64,000 bases of DNA from an uncultured Christensenella sp. (GTDB taxonomy: Bacteria; Bacillota; Clostridia; Christensenellales; CAG-917), in NCBI GenBank assembly GCA_910577815.1, contig CAJTNO010000004.1, positions 62,001-126,000 on the forward strand, in the 5' to 3' direction. Shown one piece after another: positions 53,048 to 61,278 of the stretch. The position numbers and the translations under genes are program-made. Position 1 is the first letter of the stretch. Every line of letters starts with the position of its first letter. Below the pieces are notes generated by a model, which did not search any database, was not told the DNA's origin, and saw only the letters and a program-made list of their open reading frames with translations.

Positions 53048-53923
53048 ATGAAATCCAAAAAAATCACAGCAGCAATTATCGCCGCAATATCTATTGTAGC
53101 ACTGTCGGTAGGACTGACGGCTTGCAACAAAGCAAATCCCGGCTACAGCGGAGTAGAATCTCAAGCGGACATATTGTTTGAGTTAAATTCTATGACGGCA
53201 GACGCAGGCATACTCGACTATACGATGGCTTCGTATCTGCTATCACAGGATACCGAACTTACAAAAAATCTACAGATAGTCGAAACCATAGCGCTACCCA
53301 TCGAAAATTACGGAATCGCCTTCCGCAAAGGAAGCACGGGGCTTTGCGACAAGATAAACTCCGCGCTGGCTGCGCTTAAATCCACAAAGGTTGCGGAAAT
53401 TGCCGACAAATACGGACTTAAGGATAACGTGCTTGCTTTAAACTACACCGCTCCGACCGAACCTGTTGACAATACCGACTGGAATTATATCGTAAACAAA
53501 GGCACATTTATAGTCGGATATACTCAAAATGCGCCAATGGCAATGAAAAACGGCGACGAGCTGAGCGGCTTCGACATCGACCTTCCTATAGCGGTTGTGG
53601 ATTATCTTAACGAAACCTACAACACGAATATAAAAATAAAATTCGTAGAGATAAATTGGGTTTTGAAGGAAACCGAGCTAAGCAGTAAAGCCATCGACTG
53701 CGTATGGAACGGAATGACAATAACCGACGAACGCCTCGAAGCGATGACTGTAAGTATGCCCTATCTTATTAACAAGCAATGCGTTCTTATCCGCAAAGAT
53801 GACGCAGACAAATATAAAACCATAGAAGACCTCAAAAACGCGCGTGTAGTTGCCGAGCAAGGCTCCGCAGGCGAAACGATTGCAGAAGGACTTTTCAAAA
53901 CCTCCGACGAGGACGAGGAATAA
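53048..53923 (+). CDS. Circularly permuted amino-acid ABC transporter substrate-binding lipoprotein
   Basis: This 291-aa lipoprotein (lipobox LTAC, Cys26) has GGAG 8 bases upstream. It belongs to the family of bacterial solute-binding proteins for polar amino acids, but the order is reversed. Residues 33-130 match the usual C-terminal part: SQADILFELNSMTADAGILD, then NYGIAFRKGSTGLCDKINSA and VAEIADKYGL. After a linker (about 131-149), residues 150-284 match the usual N-terminal part: KGTFIVGYTQNAPMA, GFDIDLPIAVVDYL, NGMTITDERLEAM, QGSAGETIAE. The joined ends fit the normal fold. Permease and ATPase genes follow at once, so it is very likely functional. The ligand is unknown. Confidence 0.93.
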   Translation: MKSKKITAAIIAAISIVALSVGLTACNKANPGYSGVESQADILFELNSMTADAGILDYTMASYLLSQDTELTKNLQIVETIALPIENYGIAFRKGSTGLCDKINSALAALKSTKVAEIADKYGLKDNVLALNYTAPTEPVDNTDWNYIVNKGTFIVGYTQNAPMAMKNGDELSGFDIDLPIAVVDYLNETYNTNIKIKFVEINWVLKETELSSKAIDCVWNGMTITDERLEAMTVSMPYLINKQCVLIRKDDADKYKTIEDLKNARVVAEQGSAGETIAEGLFKTSDEDEE

Positions 53924-53937
53924 ACCAAACGCAAATT

Positions 53938-54606
53938 ATGAGTATCAATCTTTTATCAATTACATTTTTACAGGTGACGCGGGAGCTGCTAAGCGGCTTC
54001 GGCGTCACCTGCCTGCTGTTTATACTTACGCTTGTGCTTGCGCTTCCTCTCGGACTTGTAGTCTGCTTCGGCTCGATGTCGCGCTTCAAGCCGTTAAGAT
54101 GGCTGTTCCGCACAATAGTATGGATAATACGCGGCACTCCTCTTATACTGCAAATAATAGTGGTGTTCTATGTGCCGGGACTGCTCTTCAAGGTGCCGTT
54201 ATCATCGAGATTTTTGGCTGTGACAATAGCGTTTGTGATAAACTATGCCTGCTATTTTTCGGAAATCTATCGCGGTGGAATTGAAAGTATACCCAAAGGA
54301 CAGTACGAAGCGGGACAGGTGCTCGGAATGAATAAAACACAGATATTCTTCCGCATAATACTGCCGCAGGTTTTCAAGCGAATTCTGGCTCCTATGAGCA
54401 ACGAGGTAATTACGTTGGTCAAGGACACATCCCTCGCCCGAGTTATCTCTGTAGTTGAAATTACCAAGATATCACAGCAGCTCGCAAACAATTATGCGAT
54501 TATCTGGCCGCTTTTCTATGCGGGAGCATTCTATCTGATATTCAACGGTTTGCTGACGGTACTGTTCAGATATTTAGAAAAAAAACTGAGCTATTACAAA
54601 ATATAA
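53938..54606 (+). CDS. Polar amino-acid ABC transporter permease
   Basis: This 222-aa protein has about five membrane helices and the EAA loop EIYRGGIESIPKGQYEAGQVLG near residues 110-131, where the ATPase docks. It is of the HisM/GlnP type. It starts 15 bases after the binding-protein stop without a strong ribosome-binding site, so translation is probably coupled. As no second permease is present, it probably works as a homodimer. Confidence 0.95.
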   Translation: MSINLLSITFLQVTRELLSGFGVTCLLFILTLVLALPLGLVVCFGSMSRFKPLRWLFRTIVWIIRGTPLILQIIVVFYVPGLLFKVPLSSRFLAVTIAFVINYACYFSEIYRGGIESIPKGQYEAGQVLGMNKTQIFFRIILPQVFKRILAPMSNEVITLVKDTSLARVISVVEITKISQQLANNYAIIWPLFYAGAFYLIFNGLLTVLFRYLEKKLSYYKI

Positions 54607-54658
54607 ACGGAACGACATCATAAAAAATAAAACAAATACCAATTTATAAAAGGACAAA

Positions 54659-55534
54659 ATGGCATTTTTAAAAATAGAAAATCTTAAAAAGAGCTTCGGA
54701 AGCTCGGAGGTTTTAAAGGGAATTTCCTTCGAGCTTGAAAAGGGCGAGGTGCTAGCTATAATCGGGAGCAGCGGAAGCGGAAAAACCACGCTTCTAAGGT
54801 GTCTTAATTTTCTCGAAAACGCCGACAGCGGCACCATATGCGTTGCAGACGAGGTATTATTTGAAGGCGCACAAAATGAAAACAGGCAATCTAAGCGCCT
54901 TAAAAGCGCAAACGATATCCGTAAAAAAAGATTGCACTTCGGATTGGTTTTTCAAAATTTCAATCTGTTTCCGCACTACAACGTATTGAATAACGTGACA
55001 ATCGCCTCCCGACTTCTTGCAAAAGAACAGCTTAAGCAAGAGTATAAAAGAATTAAAAACGACAATAAAGGCGATGCGGCTGCTATCCGCAGACTAAAAA
55101 AAGAATGCAAAGATAAAACTATAAATTCCATAGAAACGAATGCGCTTGACCTGCTTGCCCGCGTAGGACTTAAGGACAGATGCAAGGCGTATCCCTGCGA
55201 GCTGAGCGGCGGACAATGTCAGCGCGTAGCCATAGCGCGTGCGCTTGCGCTCTCCCCCGACGTTCTATGCTTTGACGAGCCTACCTCCGCGCTCGACCCC
55301 GAGCTGACCGGAGAAGTGCTAAACGTAATAAGAAAACTCAAATCCAACGACCGTACTATGATTGTCGTGACTCACGAAATGGAGTTTGCAAGAAACGTGG
55401 CGGACAAGGTGATATTTATGGCGGAAGGAGTAATAGAAGAAACGGGAACGCCCGAGCAGGTTTTTCTCAATCCTAAAAGCGAAAAAACCAAAGCTTTTTT
55501 GCAAAAGGATATAGAAAACGACTTCAATGACTAA
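54659..55534 (+). CDS. Polar amino-acid ABC transporter ATPase with lysine-rich insertions
   Basis: This 291-aa ATPase has Walker A (GSSGSGKTT, residues about 37-45), a Q loop (LVFQNFNLFPHYNV), signature LSGGQ, Walker B (VLCFDEPTSALDPEL) and the H switch (VVTHEMEFARNV). It is about 50 residues longer than the usual 240 of the family. The extra parts are a charged segment before the Q loop (NENRQSKRLKSAND) and a Lys-rich helix after it (KQEYKRIKNDNKGD). It starts 52 bases after the permease, with AAAAGGA 6 bases from the ATG. Confidence 0.95.
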   Translation: MAFLKIENLKKSFGSSEVLKGISFELEKGEVLAIIGSSGSGKTTLLRCLNFLENADSGTICVADEVLFEGAQNENRQSKRLKSANDIRKKRLHFGLVFQNFNLFPHYNVLNNVTIASRLLAKEQLKQEYKRIKNDNKGDAAAIRRLKKECKDKTINSIETNALDLLARVGLKDRCKAYPCELSGGQCQRVAIARALALSPDVLCFDEPTSALDPELTGEVLNVIRKLKSNDRTMIVVTHEMEFARNVADKVIFMAEGVIEETGTPEQVFLNPKSEKTKAFLQKDIENDFND

Positions 55535-55565
55535 ACAATTAAATAGGCTGTATTTGACTATAACA

Positions 55566-55589
55566 AAAAAGCGCGGAATCGCGCTTTTT
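55566..55589. terminator. Bidirectional terminator between convergent genes
   Basis: AAAAAGCGCG and CGCGCTTTTT pair perfectly around GAAT. It serves the plus-strand transporter operon and the convergent minus-strand PHP gene. Confidence 0.9.
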
Positions 55590-55608
55590 GTATATCTAAT
55601 GGGCTAAA

Positions 55609-56400
55609 TCAATTTATCTTCATCGCTTCTATAAGCCTGAAATCAAGCTTATAATCAAGCTTTTTATCCTCATCGCCGTGAAAATCGCTGCCGCCCGTAG
55701 GCAATAGTCCATATCTTTTGCATTCCTTTCTCAATGCCTCTTTATCGCTGTCAAAGTGTCCCGGATAGTATACCTCTATTCCTTTAAGCCCGCACGGCAC
55801 AAGCTCGTCAAGCAGCTTTTTAAGTCGTCCGTCCGCAAGGTATTTTTTAGGATGCGCCAAGCTTGCAAAGCCGCCGTATTTGGTTATCAGCTCCACCGCC
55901 TGCTTAGGCGTTATCCGCTTCGGCGTACAGTAAGCTAATCCGCCAAGCCCAAGATACCTGTCAAACGCCTCGCTTGTATCTTTAACGTATCCGCGCTCTG
56001 CCAACCTGCGCGCTATGTTCATTCTGCCGATACCCTCGGCTTCAAAATCCATATCAAGATTTATACCCGATTTTGTCAGCTTCCGTCCTATTTCAACGTT
56101 TCGAGCCTTACGCATATTTTTTACTTCGCTCAGTTCACGGATAAAACACGGATTTTCAGTTTGCATATTGTAGCCGAGTACGTGTATCTCGCAATCCAAA
56201 AACGAGGACAGTTCGATACCGCGCACAAACCTTATTCCCTGTCTTTTTGCTTCCGCCTCGGCTTCATCAAGTCCGTCCACGCTGTCGTGGTCGGTAACAG
56301 ACATAACCTCTATGCCTCTGTTTTTCGCCCAAGCTACCGTATGTGCGGGAGTAAGCTTACCGTCCGACGCGGTCGTATGTATGTGTAAATCGGCAATCAT
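55609..56400 (-). CDS. PHP-domain phosphoesterase (TrpH/YciV type)
   Basis: This 263-aa protein begins at the ATG at 56400 (GGAG 6 bases upstream) so that the metal motif starts the protein: MIADLHIHTTASDG, then SVTDHDSVDG, GIELSSF, SLAHPKKYL and GGSDFHG supply the expected His, Asp and Glu ligands. The in-frame extension to 56556 would overlap the upstream rmuC gene and is rejected. Members of this group hydrolyse nucleoside 3',5'-bisphosphates and short RNA 5' ends; the exact substrate here is inferred. Confidence 0.92.
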   Translation of the reverse strand: MIADLHIHTTASDGKLTPAHTVAWAKNRGIEVMSVTDHDSVDGLDEAEAEAKRQGIRFVRGIELSSFLDCEIHVLGYNMQTENPCFIRELSEVKNMRKARNVEIGRKLTKSGINLDMDFEAEGIGRMNIARRLAERGYVKDTSEAFDRYLGLGGLAYCTPKRITPKQAVELITKYGGFASLAHPKKYLADGRLKKLLDELVPCGLKGIEVYYPGHFDSDKEALRKECKRYGLLPTGGSDFHGDEDKKLDYKLDFRLIEAMKIN

Positions 56401-56473
56401 ATTTAACTCCTCTTTGCAATTTTGCAAGCGTTCTGTCATAGCTCCACAGTTTAAGCTGCGTAAGGCGAGCGCG

Positions 56474-57853
56474 TCAATCGAAATTGACCGCATAATCGTC
56501 CGACGCGCCTTCCAGCAACTCGATATCGTCCGCTTCAAGCTGTTCATCGGATGCAAACGTCCTTACCTTGTCAAGCTTTTTCTGTATCATTTCGGTACGC
56601 TTGCCCGCCTTTGTGATAGTATCCTGCACCTGCTGAAGCTTTACCCCCGTTTGCTGTAAAAGTCCGCTGAATTTTCCGAAATCCTTAATAAAGCTCTGCA
56701 ACAGCTTTCCTATCTCTGCGCTTTGCTTCTCTACCGCTACGCTCCTGAAGCCCATCTGCAGACTGTTGAGAAGCGCGGCTATTGTAGTAGGTCCGCACAA
56801 AACTATTCTGTAATCCCTCTGCAACGCTTCAGTAAGTCCGTCGCGCTTTATAAGCTCGGCAAAAAGCCCCTCGGTAGGCACGTACATAATTGCAAAATCC
56901 GTAGTCTTAGGCGGCTTTATATACTTATCGCGTATACTCATAGCCTCCTGCTTTATACGCTGCGCAAGCGCCTTGCTTGCGGTCTCTACTCCTGCAACGT
57001 CCGCATTTTGCGAGGCGGTCATAAGTCTTTCGTAATCCTCTATAGGAAATTTAACGTCAATCGGCAGCCAGACCTCTCCGTCGTCCTTGCCCGGCATCTT
57101 AACCGCAAAATCCACCGCGTCGTTACTGTTTTTAGTCAGCCTGACCTGCTTTTCATACTGTCCCGCTACAAGTATCTGCGACAACAGACTGTCAAGCGCA
57201 ACCTCGCCCCAGGTGCCGCGCGCCTTTACGTTTTTAAATATATTGTTTAAATCCCGTACGCCCGTCTGAAGATTTTGCAATTCTCCAAACGTTCTGTTTA
57301 TCTCCTCAAGTCTGTCGTTTACTATTTTAAACGACTGATTAAACCTCTGCTCAAGCGTACTGCTAAGCTTTTCGTCCACGGTCTCGCGCATCCTTTCCAG
57401 CTGCTTTTCATTGTCGGAGCGTACGCGCTCAAGCTTCTCCGCATTATCCCTCTTTATCTCGGCAAGGTTGCGCGCATTGTCGTCGCGCACCTCCTTAAGA
57501 CTGGTTGCGGTGGAAATTTTTACGTCGTTTAAATTTCTTGTCGTTTCGTCCTTCAGTCTGCCAAGCTTTTCGTCCATAGAAATCATAAACTGCGTAAACT
57601 GATTTTGCAGCTGCTTGCTGTTGTCGTTCTGAGCGTTGAGCGAGCCTACCAGCATAGAATTATTCATTCGTACGGTATTCTCAACTCTTTCGTCAACCGC
57701 GGTCAGCAGACGGTAATTTTCCTCTCTCAGCATTTCCTGATTTAATTCGGAACTCTTTTCAAGTCCTTGCTTTTTCAGCGCGTAAACGCCCAACGCTACG
57801 GCGGATAAGCCGACAATCAGACATAGCGCAAGTAAAATATATATAGCGGTCAT
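56474..57853 (-). CDS. rmuC: DNA recombination protein RmuC
   Basis: This 459-aa protein starts at the ATG at 57853, 5 bases after AAAGGAG. It has a short N-terminal membrane helix (IYILLALCLIVGLSAVALGV), a long coiled coil (about residues 40-190) and the conserved RmuC core: VKARGTWGEVALDSLLSQIL, LPIDVKFPIEDYERL, DFAIMYVPTEGLFAEL, LCGPTTIAALLNSLQMGFR. RmuC is a nuclease-like membrane-anchored protein linked to limiting DNA inversions and repeat recombination. It is followed 73 bases later by the PHP gene. Confidence 0.95.
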   Translation of the reverse strand: MTAIYILLALCLIVGLSAVALGVYALKKQGLEKSSELNQEMLREENYRLLTAVDERVENTVRMNNSMLVGSLNAQNDNSKQLQNQFTQFMISMDEKLGRLKDETTRNLNDVKISTATSLKEVRDDNARNLAEIKRDNAEKLERVRSDNEKQLERMRETVDEKLSSTLEQRFNQSFKIVNDRLEEINRTFGELQNLQTGVRDLNNIFKNVKARGTWGEVALDSLLSQILVAGQYEKQVRLTKNSNDAVDFAVKMPGKDDGEVWLPIDVKFPIEDYERLMTASQNADVAGVETASKALAQRIKQEAMSIRDKYIKPPKTTDFAIMYVPTEGLFAELIKRDGLTEALQRDYRIVLCGPTTIAALLNSLQMGFRSVAVEKQSAEIGKLLQSFIKDFGKFSGLLQQTGVKLQQVQDTITKAGKRTEMIQKKLDKVRTFASDEQLEADDIELLEGASDDYAVNFD

Positions 57854-57899
57854 TTTAACTCCTTTCGTGCATCTAACGGCATATTTTTTATTTGTGAAT

Positions 57900-59264
57900 T
57901 TATTTATCGAGCTTATTGCGCTTGCGGCGAACATACTCAAGCGCCTTGTCCCTATCGTTCAAATCGGGATTTAATACCGTATCCTCAAACAACGCCTCCA
58001 GCATCTTGCCGATATCCCTGCTTTCAACGCCAAGCTCCATAAGGTCGTTGCCGTTTACCTTCAGCTCTCTTAGGCTAAGAGGAGTTCCGTCGCTCTTAAC
58101 AGCCTGCCAAGCCTCGCGTACTCTGTTTATTTCGGGCTTTCGTCCGCAGGACGCTTCAGCGTCTATATCCTTAATGTCACAAACGTCATCTATTACGTCG
58201 CTGTTTACTACTGCAAATCTGCGCAGCTTATTAAACGACGTATCACCCTTTAAATCAACCATATGCTTGCGTATGATTTTTACTGTCCTGTGTCTGTCCG
58301 CATTGGAAAACTTCAGTCTTGCAAGCAGTTTGCCTGCAAGCTCCGCGCCTATTTCGTCGTGACCGCGCATACTCTCGCCGTTATTGCTATCAAAGGCTAC
58401 GCGTTTGCCCAAATCGTGGAGTAACGCCGCCCATCTGAGCCTTGGCGGAGATAGCTCATACGCTTTAACCGAATGCTCGTACGCGTCATACAGATGATAT
58501 TTTTTCTTCTGCTCAAGCCCCTTAAGACTCGCAAGCTCAGGCAAAAGCAGGTCAATCAGTCCCAATTCGTCAAGTAATCTGAAACCCCTTAAGTGCGCGT
58601 CCTTCAGCTTAAGCTCGGGATGAGCGGTATCCGCAGTAAAAATTCGGCACAACTCGTCGCGAATACGTTCCGCGGCAATATCCTTTACCCGCCAGGCATT
58701 GGCTTTTGCAACGCGCAACGTATCGGCTTCTATATCGAAACCCAGCTCGCTTGCAAAGCGTACAAGCCTTAAAATCCTCAAGCCGTCCGCCTTGAATACG
58801 GCTTCGGGACTGTCCGTTGTAGACAGCGTCCTATGATTTATATCGTCGATACCTCCAAGCGGGTCAACAATTTGATTTTTTAAAATATCGAGATATACCG
58901 CATTGCATTTAAAGTCGCGTCTTAGCGCGTCCTTTAAAATATCATCAGTAAATACAACCTTGTCGGGAGCGTGATTGCCGCTTGTGCCGTCATAGCTGTC
59001 TGTGCGAAATGTTGTGTACTCGGCTACAAAATTATCCGCCGATATATGCACCGTTCCCATACGCAAACTCTTATCTGAAACTGCAAATTCGGTATTTAAC
59101 AGTATGCTTTTGACATCATCAACTCTCAGTTGCGAGCAAATATCGATATCGTAGCTTTTGCAGTCAAGCAAGCCGTCGCGCACAAATCCGCCCACAGCAT
59201 AGAGGGTGGCGTGCGGCGCAAACAGACACGCAAGGCTATTCAACTTATCGATTTCATTCGGCAT
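57900..59264 (-). CDS. cca: CCA-adding tRNA nucleotidyltransferase
   Basis: This class II enzyme of 454 aa adds or repairs the CCA end of tRNAs. I prefer the ATG at 59264 (MPNEIDKLNSLACLF), which overlaps the hpt stop by 11 bases; the frame is open 18 codons further up. The nucleotidyltransferase head has AVGGFVRDGLL and SYDIDI; tRNA-binding RD and neck segments follow (GLRILRLVRFASELGF). A C-terminal HD domain (ALLHDLGKRVAF) is at about 275. The two tRNAs in this window already encode CCA, so the enzyme may mainly act in repair. Confidence 0.94.
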   Translation of the reverse strand: MPNEIDKLNSLACLFAPHATLYAVGGFVRDGLLDCKSYDIDICSQLRVDDVKSILLNTEFAVSDKSLRMGTVHISADNFVAEYTTFRTDSYDGTSGNHAPDKVVFTDDILKDALRRDFKCNAVYLDILKNQIVDPLGGIDDINHRTLSTTDSPEAVFKADGLRILRLVRFASELGFDIEADTLRVAKANAWRVKDIAAERIRDELCRIFTADTAHPELKLKDAHLRGFRLLDELGLIDLLLPELASLKGLEQKKKYHLYDAYEHSVKAYELSPPRLRWAALLHDLGKRVAFDSNNGESMRGHDEIGAELAGKLLARLKFSNADRHRTVKIIRKHMVDLKGDTSFNKLRRFAVVNSDVIDDVCDIKDIDAEASCGRKPEINRVREAWQAVKSDGTPLSLRELKVNGNDLMELGVESRDIGKMLEALFEDTVLNPDLNDRDKALEYVRRKRNKLDK

Positions 59265-59796
59265 ACATTTCGGGCGCAAGCACGCACACGTCGGGATAGT
59301 GACGAAGCTTTTGGTCAAAGTCCAATCCGTATCCTACTACAAATTCGTTTTCTATTTCAAAGCCGATATAGTCGCCTTTAAACTCAACCTTTCTGCGCGA
59401 CGGCTTGTCCAGAAGCGAGCATATTTTTAATGACTTCGGCTCCCTTGTCAAAAGCAGGCGCTTAAGATAGGAGAGCGTAACGCCCGTATCTATTATGTCC
59501 TCTACTACAATTATGTTTTTTCCCTTTATAGGCTCGGACAGGTCCTTGACAAGCTTGACTTCTCCGCTTGTACTCATACCAGAGCCGTAGCTCGAAGCCG
59601 CTATAAAGTCTATTTCCACGTCGCCTTTTATAGCGCGCATAAGGTCGGCAAAAAAGACGCAGGCGCCCCGCAGAGTGCATACAAGAGTAATCCTTTCTCC
59701 CTCGTATTCCTTTGAAATCAGCTCGCCTATTTCCGCTACGCGCTTTGCTATGTCCTCTTTGCTTATCAGTACCTTTTTAATCTCTTTTCCGTACAT
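59254..59796 (-). CDS. hpt: Hypoxanthine phosphoribosyltransferase
   Basis: This 180-aa purine-salvage enzyme converts hypoxanthine or guanine with PRPP to IMP or GMP. The PRPP loop IIVVEDIIDTGVTLSYL (about 96-112) and the LVCTLRGACVFFADLMRAI loop are clear, with the C-terminal FVVGYGLDFDQKLRHYPDV that closes the active site. GGAG lies 6 bases upstream of the ATG. Order tilS-hpt is as in Bacillus. Confidence 0.96.
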   Translation of the reverse strand: MYGKEIKKVLISKEDIAKRVAEIGELISKEYEGERITLVCTLRGACVFFADLMRAIKGDVEIDFIAASSYGSGMSTSGEVKLVKDLSEPIKGKNIIVVEDIIDTGVTLSYLKRLLLTREPKSLKICSLLDKPSRRKVEFKGDYIGFEIENEFVVGYGLDFDQKLRHYPDVCVLAPEMYAE

Positions 59797-59867
59797 ATTT
59801 TGCTCCGTTTATAATAGTATTTCCTTCCGCGGTGCTTTTTTGGTACACGCGGATTTATTTTCAAATT

Positions 59868-61217
59868 TTATTTTGACTTGTATGTTTCCAAGGCATATAC
59901 ATTCTTAGTGTTTTCGTCCACCCTCGCGTCGGACGATATGTCCACTCCGAACACTGCGTAAGCCCTGTTGTCTTTAGCAATAATTTTAAGCTCTCCGCGC
60001 AATCTGGAGGGTATTTTCTTATCCGTCAAAAAATCTCCGAGGCTCTTTGTACCGCCCCCGAATTTCCGTATATAATCTCCGTCCCTTCTTCCGCGTATAA
60101 CCGCGCCGTCGGGTATCTTATCGGCATCGATATAAAGAGTATCGCAGCCAAACATTACCTCGGACTTTTCAACTCTATGCACGCGTATTCCTAAATCCGA
60201 AAAATCTCCCTCGCAAAAGTCTTGCTCAAAACAGCTTTGCTCGCCCTTTTTCACTGTGAACGCTAAGCAATCTCCCTCTTTGTAGACACAAAGTCCGTGA
60301 GTAAGCATAAGACGCTTTCCGCTTTCGGCATTCAATAAATCAAGCACAAGCGAATAGTGTCTGTCCTCTATATCCTGAGTCACTCCAAGCGCGCTCGCCG
60401 CTTCGAATATCAAGCGCTTTGCTATCAGCTTGCTTACGCAATCGGATGTTTTTATATAAGAAACGCCCTCTTTAACCTCTATTTTCGGTAAATTGCACTG
60501 AATATACTCATCCGCCTCCGCCGCGCTTGCCGATAGCCTTTGAACCGCTTGAGCGAGATTAGGATAACGAAGCTTTAGCTGCGCAATTTCCTTTCTCAGG
60601 TAATTTCTTGTATAAGCAGTATCCTCGTTTGTAGCGTCTTCGACGTACTCCAGTCCGTTATCTTTAACGTATGCGTCAATGCTTTCTCTGTCATAATCAA
60701 GCAACGGTCTTATGTAGCTTCCGTTTGCTTTTTTCATTCCGATTAGTCCGCGTATCCCGGTGCCTCTCAATATGCGCATAAGCACGGTTTCGACCTGGTC
60801 GTCAAGATGATGCGCCAGCGCGATAAGGTCGCATTTGCCGTCCTCGATTAAGCTGTCGAATATCTGATAACGAAGTATTCGTCCCGCCTGTTCGAGAGTG
60901 TATCCGTTACTCTTTGCAAAACCTACGGCATCAACGTTATATGTGTACAATGGTATATCCCAATTTTGACAAAGCCGTTTTACAAATTCGCTGTCGCGCA
61001 GACTCTCGTCGCCGCGGATGCCGTGTTCGACGTTGACAGCGCAAATACTAAGTCGCGGGAGTTCATTTAGGCTTAACTCCGCCAAATTTTTCAAGCAATG
61101 CAAAAGAACGACGGAATCTCTACCGCCGCTTACGGCTACTCCTATTTTCAACTCGCTCTTATCAGCCTGAGAGCAGGATAGAATACTGTCGTATGACAGC
61201 TCGATTTTTCTTGCCAT
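59868..61217 (-). CDS. tilS: tRNA(Ile)-lysidine synthase
   Basis: This 449-aa enzyme puts lysidine on the wobble C of the AUA-reading tRNA-Ile. The PP-loop VAVSGGRDSVVLL (about 27-39) is present with Arg in place of the common x in SGGxDS. LAHHLDDQVETVLMRILRGT and the C-terminal TilS domain (IRGRRDGDYIRKFGGGTKSL) follow. No ribosome-binding site is visible; a good -10 box (TATAAT) ends 6 bases before the ATG, so the message may be leaderless. It is followed 71 bases later by hpt. Confidence 0.95.
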   Translation of the reverse strand: MARKIELSYDSILSCSQADKSELKIGVAVSGGRDSVVLLHCLKNLAELSLNELPRLSICAVNVEHGIRGDESLRDSEFVKRLCQNWDIPLYTYNVDAVGFAKSNGYTLEQAGRILRYQIFDSLIEDGKCDLIALAHHLDDQVETVLMRILRGTGIRGLIGMKKANGSYIRPLLDYDRESIDAYVKDNGLEYVEDATNEDTAYTRNYLRKEIAQLKLRYPNLAQAVQRLSASAAEADEYIQCNLPKIEVKEGVSYIKTSDCVSKLIAKRLIFEAASALGVTQDIEDRHYSLVLDLLNAESGKRLMLTHGLCVYKEGDCLAFTVKKGEQSCFEQDFCEGDFSDLGIRVHRVEKSEVMFGCDTLYIDADKIPDGAVIRGRRDGDYIRKFGGGTKSLGDFLTDKKIPSRLRGELKIIAKDNRAYAVFGVDISSDARVDENTKNVYALETYKSK

Positions 61218-61223
61218 AGCTCA

Positions 61224-61252
61224 ATTATACAGCAAACAAATTCAATTAGCAA
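61224..61252 (-). promoter_or_regulatory. Candidate promoter for a leaderless tilS transcript
   Basis: On the minus strand TTGCTA (61252-61247), 17 bases and TATAAT (61229-61224) lie 6 bases before the tilS ATG. Transcription would start at or next to the A of ATG. Confidence 0.45.
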
Positions 61253-61278
61253 GTTTGAATAAATACCATATTTTACGC

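Noticed and set aside
53048..53923. Two fused fragments of a degraded tandem binding-protein gene
   Set aside because: The two halves are complementary without overlap, both keep intact motifs, and one signal peptide and one stop bracket the frame, which fits a working permutation.
56401..56556. Longer start of the PHP protein
   Set aside because: It would overlap the rmuC gene and place 52 unlike residues before the metal-binding motif; GGAG supports the later ATG.
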